In this document: piece after piece, positions 41,872 through 50,490 of the stretch
How positions within the stretch are numbered: position 1 is the first letter of the stretch
Layout: each line of letters starts with the position of its first letter
Source: Clostridia bacterium
Lineage (GTDB): Bacteria; Bacillota; Clostridia; Christensenellales; Borkfalkiaceae
Assembly: GCA_029066845.1 (NCBI GenBank)
Contig: JAIEFR010000009.1
Coordinates: 1-55,878, forward strand
DNA: 55,878 nt
Direction of reading: 5' to 3'
Program-made: the position numbers and the translations under genes
Notes under the pieces: model-generated
Databases searched by the model: none
Told to the model about the DNA's origin: nothing
The model's input: the letters and a program-made list of their open reading frames with translations, nothing else

Positions 41872-42567
41872 ATGAAGATATTTTCGATAAGTGATTTGCA
41901 TCTTTCGGGCACGTGCGATAAACCTATGGACGTGTTCGGTACGGGGTGGGAAGGTCACTTCGATAAAATTAAAAACGACTGGCAAAGCAAGGTTTCGGAA
42001 GACGATATCGTGCTTCTGTGCGGCGACACAAGCTGGGGTACGGTCCTTGAAGAAGGGCTGTTCGATCTGAACAGTTTAAAGGGACTGAAAGGTAAAAAAA
42101 TTTTTATCCGCGGCAACCACGACTACTGGTGGAACGGCATAACCAAGCTGCGCGACGCGGCGCCCGACGAAAGTTTTTACTTTCTGCAAAACGACTGCGT
42201 AAAGTTCGGCAACGTGGTAATCTGCGGTTCACGCGGATGGTCGTGTCCGGGCAGTGCGGACTACACCGAGCACGACGAAAAGCTGTATGCCCGTGAAGCC
42301 GAAAGGTTCAAGCTCTGCTTTAAGGCTGTCGAAAAGGTAAAAGAGGAGGGCGACGTGCTTCTGGTTATGACGCACTATCCGCCCGTAAATCCCAAGCTGC
42401 AGGACACGCTTTTTTCCGATCTGTTCAAACAAAACGGCGTAAGCAAGGTCATATTCGGTCACGTTCACGGACAAGCTTATTTCCCCTTGCGCACGGTCAA
42501 GGACGGAATAGAATACGTTCTTACGTCGTGCGATAAAGTCGGCTTTTCCCTGCAACGCATTTTGTAA
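41872..42567 (+). CDS. Calcineurin-like metallophosphoesterase
   Basis: The 231 residues carry the metal-site motifs in order: SDLHLS, CGDTSWG, RGNHDYWW, MTHYPP and FGHVHG. This is the YkgF/YvnB-like single-domain type, cytosolic, with unknown phosphoester substrate. TATAAT (41860-41865) ends 6 nt before the ATG and no ribosome site is present, so a leaderless mRNA is likely. The -35 TTTAAA (41837-41842) is weak. It stands alone before the pyrimidine operon. Confidence 0.9.
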   Translation: MKIFSISDLHLSGTCDKPMDVFGTGWEGHFDKIKNDWQSKVSEDDIVLLCGDTSWGTVLEEGLFDLNSLKGLKGKKIFIRGNHDYWWNGITKLRDAAPDESFYFLQNDCVKFGNVVICGSRGWSCPGSADYTEHDEKLYAREAERFKLCFKAVEKVKEEGDVLLVMTHYPPVNPKLQDTLFSDLFKQNGVSKVIFGHVHGQAYFPLRTVKDGIEYVLTSCDKVGFSLQRIL

Positions 42568-42596
42568 ATTATTATGAATTTTTTCGGCGGTTTTTC

Positions 42597-42625
42597 TTTA
42601 CTTTATTTATAAGGTGTGATATACT
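42597..42625 (+). promoter_or_regulatory. Promoter of the pyrimidine operon
   Basis: TTTACT (42597-42602) and TATACT (42620-42625) are 17 bp apart. Transcription would start near 42632, giving a leader of about 190 nt before pyrB. Confidence 0.7.
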
Positions 42626-42651
42626 TTTGAAAAAATAAAGGTTTTGGCAAA

Positions 42652-42711
42652 ATGAGAGCTTTAAAAATTGCCGTTTACGCAAGAAAAAGCGTGTTCGGCG
42701 AAACTTCATAA
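42652..42711 (+). CDS. Short leader ORF (19 residues) in the pyr leader
   Basis: ATG 42652 has an AAAGG about 10 nt upstream. The product MRALKIAVYARKSVFGETS stops 14 bp before the leader terminator. It may be a leader peptide for attenuation. Unexpectedly, the peptide resembles the N-terminus of large serine recombinases (KIAVYARKS.F...), so it may instead be the remnant of a mobile element. Translation is unproven. Confidence 0.35.
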   Translation: MRALKIAVYARKSVFGETS

Positions 42712-42724
42712 CTTTTAAAAGATG

Positions 42725-42784
42725 GCGGAATTACTGTCGCACAAACATTTTAAAATGTTTTAACGGCACAGTATCCGCTTTTTT
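42725..42784 (+). terminator. Attenuator-type terminator in the pyr leader
   Basis: GCGGA-AT-TACTGT (42725-42737) pairs with ACAGTA-TCCGC (42768-42778) around an inner palindrome (42743-42760). TTTTTT follows. It lies between promoter and pyrB, so the operon must be controlled by read-through. No PyrR-binding consensus was recognised. Confidence 0.8.
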
Positions 42785-42823
42785 ACTGCCGAAAACTAAT
42801 CATTGCAAGGAAAAACTTCACTT

Positions 42824-43753
42824 ATGCTCAAATCAAAGGATTTACTCGGTTTAAGAGATATCACGGCGGAAGAAATTACGTTGATTTTAGACAACGCCGA
42901 AGATATGAAAATGCGGTTGAAAAAAGGGCAGAAGAGTTTCGACCTTTTGAAAGGCAAAACTCTTGTTACGCTCTTTTACGAAAACAGCACGCGCACCCGC
43001 TCGTCGTTCGAGCTTGCGGGCAAGTACCTCGGCGCAACCGAAATAAACATTGCCGCGGCGTCAAGCTCTGTGCAGAAGGGCGAAACGCTCATAGACACGG
43101 GCAAGACGTTGCAGGCGTTAAAGACCGATTTCATCGCAATCCGCCATCCTATGGGCGGCGCGCCTTCGCTGCTTGCAAAGACCGTCGGCTGTTCGATACT
43201 CAACGGCGGCGACGGAATGAACGAGCACCCGACCCAGGCTCTTCTGGATATGCTTACGATGCGCGAACAGCTGGGCACGTTAAAGGGCATCAAGGTGGCG
43301 ATTCTGGGCGACATCAAGCACAGCAGGGTGGCAAAGTCCAACCTGTTCGGTCTGACCAAAATGGGCGCGGAGGTCTGGGTTTACGCACCCAAAACGCTCA
43401 TTCCCAAGGGCTTTGACGAACTCGGCGCTCACATAGCAACCTCGCGCGAGCAATGCGTGGAGGGTGCAAACGCCGTAATGGGGCTGAGAATACAGCTCGA
43501 AAGGCAGTCTGGCGGGCTTTTCCCGTCGCTGTCGGAATACTCGCGCTTCTACGGCGTGAACGACGCGGTACTCAAATACGCCGATAAAAACGCGGTAGTG
43601 CTTCACCCCGGTCCCGTAAACCGCGGAGTAGAACTCACACCCGCGCTGATTGACGGCGACAGAAGCAGAATAGAGGACCAAGTCACGAGCGGACTTGCCG
43701 TAAGAATGGCGGCGCTCAAGCTGCTGTCCGAATACAGGGAGGCGCATTTATGA
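42824..43753 (+). CDS. pyrB: Aspartate carbamoyltransferase catalytic subunit
   Basis: This is 309 residues from ATG 42824 (MLKSKDLLGLRDIT). A TTG at 42803 is an alternative. The carbamoyl-phosphate site ENSTRTRSSFELA and HPTQALLDML, and the aspartate-binding part with HPGPVNRGVEL, are all present. It makes carbamoyl-aspartate, the first committed step of UMP synthesis. No pyrI regulatory subunit follows. The gene overlaps pyrC by 4 bp (ATGA). It is the first gene of the pyrBCFKDE operon behind the leader terminator. Confidence 0.96.
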   Translation: MLKSKDLLGLRDITAEEITLILDNAEDMKMRLKKGQKSFDLLKGKTLVTLFYENSTRTRSSFELAGKYLGATEINIAAASSSVQKGETLIDTGKTLQALKTDFIAIRHPMGGAPSLLAKTVGCSILNGGDGMNEHPTQALLDMLTMREQLGTLKGIKVAILGDIKHSRVAKSNLFGLTKMGAEVWVYAPKTLIPKGFDELGAHIATSREQCVEGANAVMGLRIQLERQSGGLFPSLSEYSRFYGVNDAVLKYADKNAVVLHPGPVNRGVELTPALIDGDRSRIEDQVTSGLAVRMAALKLLSEYREAHL

Positions 43754-45021
43754 AAACATTAATACGCGGCGGAGAAGTCGTACTTTTAGACGGCGTTGAA
43801 AAGCTGGATATTCTCATAGAAGATAAAAAGATAGTAAAACTCGGCAAACAAATCAACGCCGACGGCGATTGCAAGGTGATAGACGCAGGCGGTAAGACGG
43901 TATTCCCCGGCATAATCGATATGCACGTTCACCTGCGCGAGCCCGGCTTCGAGGGCAAGGAAGATATAGAAAGCGGCTCCAAAGCGGCGGTTGCGGGCGG
44001 CGTTACGCAGGTTTGCTGTATGCCAAACACCGACCCGGTATGCGACAACGCAGTAGTCGTCAAATATATCAAAGCGCGCCAAAAAGAAGTTAATTTGTGC
44101 AAAATCAACCCGATAGGCGCGATTACCAAGGGCGAAAAGGGTGAAACGCTTGCCGACATCGGCAAAATGGCGCAGGCGGGCGCGGTTGCTATTTCGGACG
44201 ACGGCAGGTCGGTTATGAATTCGCTGATAATGCGCCTCGGTATGGAGTACGCAAGCGGCTTTAATCTGAAATGCCTTTGCCACTGCGAGGATATAAACCT
44301 TGTGGACGGCGGAGTGGTCAACGAGGGCAAAAATTCCACGCTGACGGGCTTGAAGGGCAGTCCCCGCGCGGCTGAGGACATAATGATTGCGCGCGACATT
44401 TCGCTTGCGGAAAGCCTGGACGTGCCCGTGCATATCTGCCACGTGTCCACGTACAGCGGCGTAGACATAATCCGCTCGGCAAAAAAGCGCGGCGTAAAGG
44501 TAACTGCGGAAACCTGTCCGCACTACTTCGTGCTCACCGACGATATAATCACAGATTTCGATACCTTCACAAAGGTCAATCCCCCCGTGCGCGAGGAGGT
44601 TGACAGGCTTGCGATTATCGAGGGGTTGAAGGACGGCACGCTCGACTGCATCGTCACCGACCACGCGCCCCATTCGCAGAAGGACAAGGAAGTGGAGTAC
44701 AACCTTGCGGCGTTCGGTATGAGCGGCATAGAAACCAGCTTTGCGCTGTCGTATACGCACCTTGTAAAGAAAGGTATAATGAGCCTTAACGAGCTTGCAA
44801 AGCTTATGTCCTACAATCCCGCAAAGACGCTGGGGCTCGAAGGCGGCGAGATAAAGGAAGGCGAGGTTGCCGACCTTGCAATAGTCGATTTAAACGAAAA
44901 ATACGTAGTAGACGGCAAAAAGTTCCTGTCAAAGGGCAAAAATACGCCTTTCAACGGCTATGAAGTGTACGGCAAAGTGCACACAACGATAGTTGACGGC
45001 GAAATAAAATATTCGTGCTGA
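43750..45021 (+). CDS. pyrC: Dihydroorotase
   Basis: The 423 residues belong to the class I dihydroorotase type: IDMHVHLREPGFEGKEDIESG (metal ligands His-x-His), CHCEDINL, HICHVSTYSGV and IVTDHAPHS with the last Asp ligand. It closes carbamoyl-aspartate to dihydroorotate in the cytosol. It starts inside the pyrB stop codon. The gap to pyrF is 51 bp with its own ribosome site. Confidence 0.96.
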   Translation: MKTLIRGGEVVLLDGVEKLDILIEDKKIVKLGKQINADGDCKVIDAGGKTVFPGIIDMHVHLREPGFEGKEDIESGSKAAVAGGVTQVCCMPNTDPVCDNAVVVKYIKARQKEVNLCKINPIGAITKGEKGETLADIGKMAQAGAVAISDDGRSVMNSLIMRLGMEYASGFNLKCLCHCEDINLVDGGVVNEGKNSTLTGLKGSPRAAEDIMIARDISLAESLDVPVHICHVSTYSGVDIIRSAKKRGVKVTAETCPHYFVLTDDIITDFDTFTKVNPPVREEVDRLAIIEGLKDGTLDCIVTDHAPHSQKDKEVEYNLAAFGMSGIETSFALSYTHLVKKGIMSLNELAKLMSYNPAKTLGLEGGEIKEGEVADLAIVDLNEKYVVDGKKFLSKGKNTPFNGYEVYGKVHTTIVDGEIKYSC

Positions 45022-45072
45022 GCACACGGAAAAATAAATAACTGAGAATATTTAAAAAGAGGGAAATTAAAT

Positions 45073-45987
45073 ATGGTTGACCAATTGATAGACAAAATAA
45101 TCGAAATGCAAAATCCCACCTGCGTCGGACTGGATACCGATTTCAGCTATCTGCCCGACGAAATGCGCGACGGAATGGCTACTTTCGAGGGCGTAGTCGA
45201 ACAGCTCATCGAGTTCAATATGAACATAATCGACAAGGTGTGCGACATCGTGCCCGCGGTTAAGGTGCAGGTTGCCTACTACGAGCAGTACGGCTACAAC
45301 GGTCTGCGCGCGTTCGATTACACCGTAAATTACGCTAAGGGCAGGGGGCTGTACGTCATTGCCGACTGCAAGCGCAACGACATAGGCTCCACGGCAAAGT
45401 GCTATTCGACCGCATATCTCGGCAAGACGGATATAAACGGCAAAAAGCTGAACGCCTTCCCCGCCGATATGCTCACGGTTAACGGCTATCTCGGCACGGA
45501 CGGCATCGCGCCTTTCGTTGAAGACGTAAAGAACAATAACAAGGGTATTTTCGTGTTGGTCAAAACGTCCAATCCTTCCAGCGGCGAATTGCAGAATTTA
45601 AAGCTCGAAAGCGGCGAAACGCTCTATGAGCGTATGGGTGCCCTCGTTGACGGCTGGGGCAAGGACTGCATAGGCAAATACGGCTATTCGGACGTTGGCG
45701 CGGTTGTAGGTGCAACCCATCCCGAGGAGGCGGCAAGACTGCGCAAACAGCTTAAGAATACGTTCTTCCTCATTCCCGGATACGGCGCGCAGGGCGCAAA
45801 CGCCGAAATGCTTAAATGCTGCTTCGACGAGCGCGGACTTGGCGGCATAGTAAATAACTCGCGCGGAATAATCTGCGCATACAAAAAGCCCGCTTACGCC
45901 GGAATGAGCTATGCGGAGGCGGCAAGGGCGGCGTGCATAGATATGCAGCGCGACCTGGTGAACACGATAGGTAAGATAGGCAGATGA
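45073..45987 (+). CDS. pyrF: Orotidine-5'-phosphate decarboxylase (long form)
   Basis: The 304 residues are longer than the 230-residue form. The active site reads VIADCKRNDIGSTAKCYS (Asp-x-Lys-x-x-Asp), with VGLDTDFSYLP at the N-terminus and PGYGAQGANAEM near the end for phosphate binding. The type is that of the longer OMP decarboxylases of Clostridia and Actinobacteria. It performs the last step to UMP. The stop overlaps pyrK (ATGA). Confidence 0.95.
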   Translation: MVDQLIDKIIEMQNPTCVGLDTDFSYLPDEMRDGMATFEGVVEQLIEFNMNIIDKVCDIVPAVKVQVAYYEQYGYNGLRAFDYTVNYAKGRGLYVIADCKRNDIGSTAKCYSTAYLGKTDINGKKLNAFPADMLTVNGYLGTDGIAPFVEDVKNNNKGIFVLVKTSNPSSGELQNLKLESGETLYERMGALVDGWGKDCIGKYGYSDVGAVVGATHPEEAARLRKQLKNTFFLIPGYGAQGANAEMLKCCFDERGLGGIVNNSRGIICAYKKPAYAGMSYAEAARAACIDMQRDLVNTIGKIGR

Positions 45988-46745
45988 AAGAGCTGATTGC
46001 CACTGTAAAGCAAGTTGAAAATATTGCCGAAAACGTGTGGGCACTGACGGTAACTCTGCCCGAAAGCGTCGGGGAAATCAAGGGCGGACAGTTCCTCAAT
46101 ATTTCCACGGGCGACGGCTCGCGCCTTTTAAAGCGTCCCTTCGGCATAGTAAAAGCCGAGGGCAACGACGTCACCGTTTGTTTTCAGGTAAAGGGCGAGG
46201 GCACTGTTGCGCTGTCGCAGGCAAAGGCGGGGGATAAACTCGCCGTGCTGTTGCCTTTGGGAAACGGCTTTATCATTCCCGAAAGTGCAAAAAATATCGT
46301 CGTAATAGGCGGCGGCGTGGGCATTTTTCCGCTCGTACCCGTAATTTGCGGCAATAAAGACAAAAAATTCTATTCATACATAGGCTTCCGCAACAAGAAT
46401 TGCGCCTGCCTTCTGGACGAGTTCGGCAAAAGCGAAAAGCTTACCGTTGTCACCGACGACGGCTCGCTGGGCAAAAAGAATAACGCCGTCAACGCGTATT
46501 TCGAGGATATAGACAACGTTCCCGCAGACCTTATAATCGCCTGCGGCCCTCCCGTAATGCTCAGGGCTTTAAAGCAGAAGATGGAAGAAAAAGGCGTAAA
46601 AACGCCCTGCCTTGTATCCCTGGAAGAGAGAATGGGCTGCGGCATAGGCGCGTGCCTTGTCTGCGTTTGCAAAAAGAGCGACGGTTCCAACGCGCGCGTC
46701 TGCAAGGACGGTCCCGTATTCGACATAAATGAGGTGCAACTGTAA
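45984..46745 (+). CDS. pyrK: Dihydroorotate dehydrogenase electron-transfer subunit
   Basis: The 253 residues form a ferredoxin-reductase-like protein. FAD-binding RLLKRPFGIVKAEG, NAD-binding IGGGVGIFPLVPV, and a C-terminal 2Fe-2S motif with CGIGACLVCVCKK and a later Cys. It passes electrons from PyrD to NAD. The neighbouring class 1B PyrD is its partner. It overlaps both pyrF and pyrD. Confidence 0.95.
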   Translation: MKELIATVKQVENIAENVWALTVTLPESVGEIKGGQFLNISTGDGSRLLKRPFGIVKAEGNDVTVCFQVKGEGTVALSQAKAGDKLAVLLPLGNGFIIPESAKNIVVIGGGVGIFPLVPVICGNKDKKFYSYIGFRNKNCACLLDEFGKSEKLTVVTDDGSLGKKNNAVNAYFEDIDNVPADLIIACGPPVMLRALKQKMEEKGVKTPCLVSLEERMGCGIGACLVCVCKKSDGSNARVCKDGPVFDINEVQL

Positions 46746-47656
46746 TGGCAAATTTAAGTGTTGAAATCTGCGGCGTAAAACTTAAAAACCCTGTCATTGC
46801 GGCAAGCGGCACCTTCGGCTTCGGCAGAGAGTTCGACGAGGTGTACGACATAAGCTGCATAGGCGGCGTGTCAACCAAGGGACTGACGAATGCGCCCCGC
46901 CTCGGCAATCCCGTGCCCAGAATAGCGGAAGGTCACGGCGTCATTTTAAACGCGGTGGGACTGCAAAATCCCGGCGTAAAGCACTTTATCGAAAACGATT
47001 TGGACTTTTTAAAGAAAAAGGGAGTTGCGGTAATCGCCAACGTCGCTGGCAGCACTCTGGAAGACTACGGCACAATCTGCCACACCCTTGACGGGCTTGT
47101 CGATATGGTGGAGCTCAATATTTCCTGCCCAAACGTGCGCGCGGGCGGTATGGCTCTCGGCATAAAGCCCGAAAATATCGAAGAGGTAACCGCACTTTCC
47201 AAAAACAATTTAAAGAAAACGCCCCTTATGGTCAAGCTCTCGCCCAACGTCGAAAGCATTGCAACCAACGCGATGGCGGCGGAAAGGGGCGGCGCGGACT
47301 GCATATCGCTTGTCAATACCTTTACGGGTATGGTAATCGACCTTGAAAAACGCAGACCGATTATTGCCAACAACACGGGCGGCGTATCGGGCGCGGGCAT
47401 AAAGCCCATTGCGCTCAGAATGGTCTACGAAGCGGCTCACGCCGTAAAAATTCCCGTCGTCGGTATGGGCGGCATAATGAGCGGCAAGGACGCACTTGAA
47501 TTTATGATGGCTGGCGCAAAGGCGGTGCAGGTCGGTACGGCAAACTTTGCCGACGCGCTTGCAATGCCAAGAATTATAAACGAAATGAACGGCTGGCTGG
47601 ACAAGCACGGCATTAAAAACGTAAACGAAATAGTCGATACTTTGCAATTAAACTAA
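46745..47656 (+). CDS. pyrD: Dihydroorotate dehydrogenase, class 1B
   Basis: The 303 residues make a TIM barrel with FMN. The catalytic base is Cys in ELNISCPNVRAGGMALG, which marks class 1, and the PyrK partner marks class 1B. VVGMGGIMSGKDALEFMMAGAKAVQVGT binds the FMN phosphate. It oxidises dihydroorotate to orotate with NAD as final acceptor. The ATG shares a base with the pyrK stop codon (TAATG). Confidence 0.96.
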   Translation: MANLSVEICGVKLKNPVIAASGTFGFGREFDEVYDISCIGGVSTKGLTNAPRLGNPVPRIAEGHGVILNAVGLQNPGVKHFIENDLDFLKKKGVAVIANVAGSTLEDYGTICHTLDGLVDMVELNISCPNVRAGGMALGIKPENIEEVTALSKNNLKKTPLMVKLSPNVESIATNAMAAERGGADCISLVNTFTGMVIDLEKRRPIIANNTGGVSGAGIKPIALRMVYEAAHAVKIPVVGMGGIMSGKDALEFMMAGAKAVQVGTANFADALAMPRIINEMNGWLDKHGIKNVNEIVDTLQLN

Positions 47657-47671
47657 AACGGAGAAAATAAA

Positions 47672-48334
47672 ATGGAACTTACCTACAAGCAGCAGTTTAT
47701 AAAATTTATGGTGGATAACGGCGTATTGAGATTCGGCGAATTTACGCTGAAGAGCGGAAGAAAAGCGCCTTACTTTATCAATACCGGCAACTACAAAACG
47801 GGCTCCCAGCTTGCGCGCCTGGGCAAATATTATGCCGCCTGCATACAGCAGAACGGCTTAAAGGCGGAAACCTTAGTTGGTCCCGCATACAAGGGCATAC
47901 CCCTTGCCGTCACCACGGCGGTGTCGCTTGCCAACGACTACGGCGTAGACATCAACTATTGCTTTGACCGCAAGGAGGTCAAGGACCACGGCGAGGGCGG
48001 TCTGTTCGTCGGCAAACAGCTGGTTGACGGCGAAAAGGTCATTTTAATTGAGGACGTTATGACCTCGGGCAAGGCGCTCCGCGAAATGCTTCCCAAGCTC
48101 AAAGCGGCGGCAGACGTGCAAATCGCGGGTATGATTATTTCGGTTGACAGAATGGAGCGCGGTCTGGAAAGCCAGCTTTCCGCAGTTCAGGAAGTCTATA
48201 AGGAATTCGGCGTAAAGGTGTATTCCATCGTCAATATGACCGACATTATCGAAGCTATCGAAAGCGGCATAATCGAAGGAAAGGAGTACCTTGGCAAGAT
48301 GAAGGAATACCGCGCAACCTACGGCGTGGAGTAA
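47672..48334 (+). CDS. pyrE: Orotate phosphoribosyltransferase
   Basis: The 220 residues include the PRPP-binding loop VILIEDVMTSGKALREM and the N-terminal FTLKSGRKAPYFINTGNYKTG. It joins orotate and PRPP to OMP. It is the last gene of the operon, with ACGGAG upstream. It ends 0 bp from the convergent deacetylase gene, so no terminator of its own is visible. Confidence 0.96.
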   Translation: MELTYKQQFIKFMVDNGVLRFGEFTLKSGRKAPYFINTGNYKTGSQLARLGKYYAACIQQNGLKAETLVGPAYKGIPLAVTTAVSLANDYGVDINYCFDRKEVKDHGEGGLFVGKQLVDGEKVILIEDVMTSGKALREMLPKLKAAADVQIAGMIISVDRMERGLESQLSAVQEVYKEFGVKVYSIVNMTDIIEAIESGIIEGKEYLGKMKEYRATYGVE

Positions 48335-49024
48335 TCAGAACACTTCAAAGGCATAGCCTTTGTTCTTGTAATATTTAATAACGCTTTTCAGTGCTTGCGC
48401 AGTCACGGTCTTGTCGGTCGTGTCGTGCGCAAGCATTACTATATGGTCGCGGTTTGCGGGAGTGTTTATCGCCGCCTTCAAAAGGTCGTCGGTGGTGGCG
48501 TTGCAAATCTCCGCGTCGCGCATCGAAGCGTTCCAGTCAACGTAGCGCATACCGTGCGCCGTCACCGCGTTTATTAGTTCCTGGCTAAGTCCGAAGCTTC
48601 CCCCGGGGAAACGGTATACCGTAGCGTATTCGCCCGTCACGTCGTGAATAAGCTCGTTACAGCGGTCAATGTCCGCCAGCAGATTTTCCACGGAAGAATA
48701 AATATCTTTGTAAACGTGGGAATAGGAGTGCACGCCAACCGTGTGCCCCTCGTTGAACTCGCGCTCGATAAGGTATTTTCTGCGTTCTGCAAGCTTACCG
48801 ACGATAAAAAAAGTGGCTTTAACGTTTTCCTCTTTCAGAACGTCTAAAATCTTGGGGGTAACTTTGTCGCTGGGGCCGTCGTCAAAGGTCAGGTATACGC
48901 ACTTTTTCGGCTCTTCGGCAAGCGCAATGCGCGGCTTGACCATTTGCGTTATATTCAGAAACTGGGTTGCCACCAGCACGAACAAAAGCATAAATGCGCA
49001 TATAACCGTGTTTTTCCTGTTCAT
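48335..49024 (-). CDS. Membrane-anchored polysaccharide deacetylase
   Basis: The start is not certain: ATG 49024 (MNRKNTVIC) is chosen, with 49030 (ATG) and 49051 (TTG) as alternatives, and no ribosome site is clear. After a membrane helix (about 5-22) comes the NodB domain with TFDDGPS, HTVGVHSYSH (HxxxH), RFPGGSFG and the closing AHDT. These hold the metal triad Asp-His-His and the catalytic base. Such enzymes (PdaA-like) remove acetyl groups from peptidoglycan or muramic acid during sporulation or lysozyme defence. Confidence 0.92.
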   Translation of the reverse strand: MNRKNTVICAFMLLFVLVATQFLNITQMVKPRIALAEEPKKCVYLTFDDGPSDKVTPKILDVLKEENVKATFFIVGKLAERRKYLIEREFNEGHTVGVHSYSHVYKDIYSSVENLLADIDRCNELIHDVTGEYATVYRFPGGSFGLSQELINAVTAHGMRYVDWNASMRDAEICNATTDDLLKAAINTPANRDHIVMLAHDTTDKTVTAQALKSVIKYYKNKGYAFEVF

Positions 49025-49125
49025 ACACATAGCTTGCGCAAAATTTTCCAAATTTTACAAAGATACGAAAAAACGCTTGATTTTATTTGCAAATTGATAT
49101 AATATGTTTAAGCAATTGAATAAAC

Positions 49126-49201
49126 GCTACTGTGGCTCAGTTGGTAGAGCAGCTGATTCGTAATCAGCAGGTCGCCGGTTCAAGTCCGGCCAGTAGCTCC
49201 A
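49126..49201 (+). tRNA. tRNA-Thr(CGT)
   Basis: The 76 nt include an encoded CCA. The acceptor is GCTACTG/CAGTAGC with discriminator T, the anticodon loop TTCGTAA gives CGT (reads ACG), and the T arm is GGTTCAAGTCC. A TATAAT-type promoter lies 25-35 bp upstream. The 3' 31 bp (49169-49199) are repeated at 49365-49395. Confidence 0.96.
49169..49199. repeat. Direct repeat 1: 3' end of tRNA-Thr
   Basis: These 31 bp are identical to 49365-49395 and cover the anticodon-stem end, T arm and acceptor 3' strand. This is the usual target of tyrosine integrases. Confidence 0.92.
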
Positions 49202-49239
49202 AAAAGAAGCCCCTACGTTTTTGTGGGGGTTTCTTTTTG
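49202..49239 (+). terminator. Terminator of tRNA-Thr
   Basis: AAAAGAAGCCCC pairs with GTGGGGGTTTCTTTT with small mismatches. A T tract ends it at 49239. Confidence 0.82.
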
Positions 49240-49364
49240 ATGTTTATTGCTTGATAAGAACCGTCCGCGCCTGCTGATTAAAAGTAAGGGATCCCCAAAA
49301 AAATTTGAGGGTATGAAGCAATATAAAATGAAAGCCGACTAACAAAGTTTTTTGGGGTTACAAA

Positions 49365-49395
49365 AGGTCGCCGGTTCAAGTCCGGCCAGTAGCTC
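49365..49395. repeat. Direct repeat 2: orphan copy of the tRNA-Thr 3' end
   Basis: This is a 31-bp perfect copy without the rest of the tRNA. The 165 bp between the two copies hold the tRNA terminator and a 15-bp inverted repeat with one mismatch, CCCCAAAAAAATTTG against CAAAGTTTTTTGGGG, and no gene. It is either a scar left after excision of an integrated element or one border of an island that extends right. Confidence 0.9.
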
Positions 49396-49489
49396 TAGAA
49401 AAATACTTGCTTTAAAATATAGTAAGTATTTTTTTTGTTGATATATTTCTTTTTTTGTTGTATAATTTGATTTATAAGGAGCATTACAA

Positions 49490-50377
49490 ATGAAAGTTTT
49501 TATAAGTTGGTCTGGTGAATTTAGTAAAAGAATAGCATTATTGATTAAAGACTGGATAGAACAATGTATACAATCTATTGAGGCATTTGTTTCTGATGAA
49601 GATATTGAAAAGGGCGAAAATTGGTCAGCAAGATTAACAAATGAATTATCAAATACAAATTATGGAATAGTTTGTCTAACTAGTGATAATATATCTGCAC
49701 CTTGGATACATTTTGAGGCAGGAGCTTTATCAAAGCTAGTTGATTCAAGAGTTTCGACTATTGCAGTAGATATTCAATATTCAGAAATTAAAGGTCCATT
49801 AAGCAGTTTTCAAAATACTAAATTAGAAAAAGAAGATATGTTTAGTCTTTTAAAGTCAATAAATAATAGTATTGAGAAAAGTGGAGAGAAAAATTTAAGC
49901 GACGAGAAGCTAAAAAACAGTTTCGATGCTTTTTGGCAAACTTTCAACATTAAACTTAAGAAATTGTTTGATGATCACAAAAAAGAGCCAGTGAAAAAAC
50001 AAACAAGTAAAATGCAAATACAACAAGAATCTTTTGATGAGCTTTTACAGTTAATGCGTAATCAAAACGCAATAATTACTGACCCTTCAAGATTGTTACC
50101 TATTGAATATATTGATTACATAGTTAATCAAATTAGAAGAGGTGGAAATGATGAAATACTTTTTGAAATAATTTATAGGCATATTAAAAATTCAATAGGG
50201 TTATTAAGAAATTTTGGATTTGAAAATGAAGAATATTTTTTAGACTCGGTTATGTTTTTAATAGAAGAAATATCAGGGTTTAGCAAGGATTGGCGATTAA
50301 GATTAAGACCTTTAAAAGAAGAGATAAACTACATATGTTTAAAAAATGACAAAATAAAAAGAATACCAAAAGATTAA
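49490..50377 (+). CDS. TIR-domain protein, probable antiphage defence gene
   Basis: This is 295 residues. The N-terminal 130 or so form a TIR domain: MKVFISWSG, FVSDEDIEKGENWSARL, NYGIVCLTSDNISAPWIHFEAGALSK. Glu76 in FEAGAL is placed as the catalytic Glu of NADase-type TIRs. A charged middle is followed by a helical C-terminal domain of unknown type. The gene is strikingly AT-rich, unlike its neighbours, and lies behind the duplicated tRNA-Thr end, so it was probably acquired. Its own promoter TTGATA-17-TATAAT (49438-49466) and AAGGAG precede it. Bacterial TIR proteins use or break NAD in defence (Thoeris and similar). A lone TIR gene without a recognised partner is seen here. Confidence 0.82.
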   Translation: MKVFISWSGEFSKRIALLIKDWIEQCIQSIEAFVSDEDIEKGENWSARLTNELSNTNYGIVCLTSDNISAPWIHFEAGALSKLVDSRVSTIAVDIQYSEIKGPLSSFQNTKLEKEDMFSLLKSINNSIEKSGEKNLSDEKLKNSFDAFWQTFNIKLKKLFDDHKKEPVKKQTSKMQIQQESFDELLQLMRNQNAIITDPSRLLPIEYIDYIVNQIRRGGNDEILFEIIYRHIKNSIGLLRNFGFENEEYFLDSVMFLIEEISGFSKDWRLRLRPLKEEINYICLKNDKIKRIPKD

Positions 50378-50386
50378 TTCATTAAT

Positions 50387-50419
50387 AAAAAAGGTTTGGA
50401 ATTTATCCAAACCTTTTTT
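50387..50419 (+). terminator. Terminator of the TIR gene
   Basis: AAAAAAGGTTTGGA (50387-50400) pairs perfectly with 50406-50419, which ends in TTTTTT. Confidence 0.92.
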
Positions 50420-50490
50420 ATTAATCCAATAAAGTTAATACCTATTTTTTGTCCAACATCTTCACAATTTTCAGGAATTAGGTTGTTTTC

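Noticed and set aside
42632-42784. PyrR-binding leader
   Set aside because: The conserved PyrR-binding loop sequence was not found. Only the terminator is supported.
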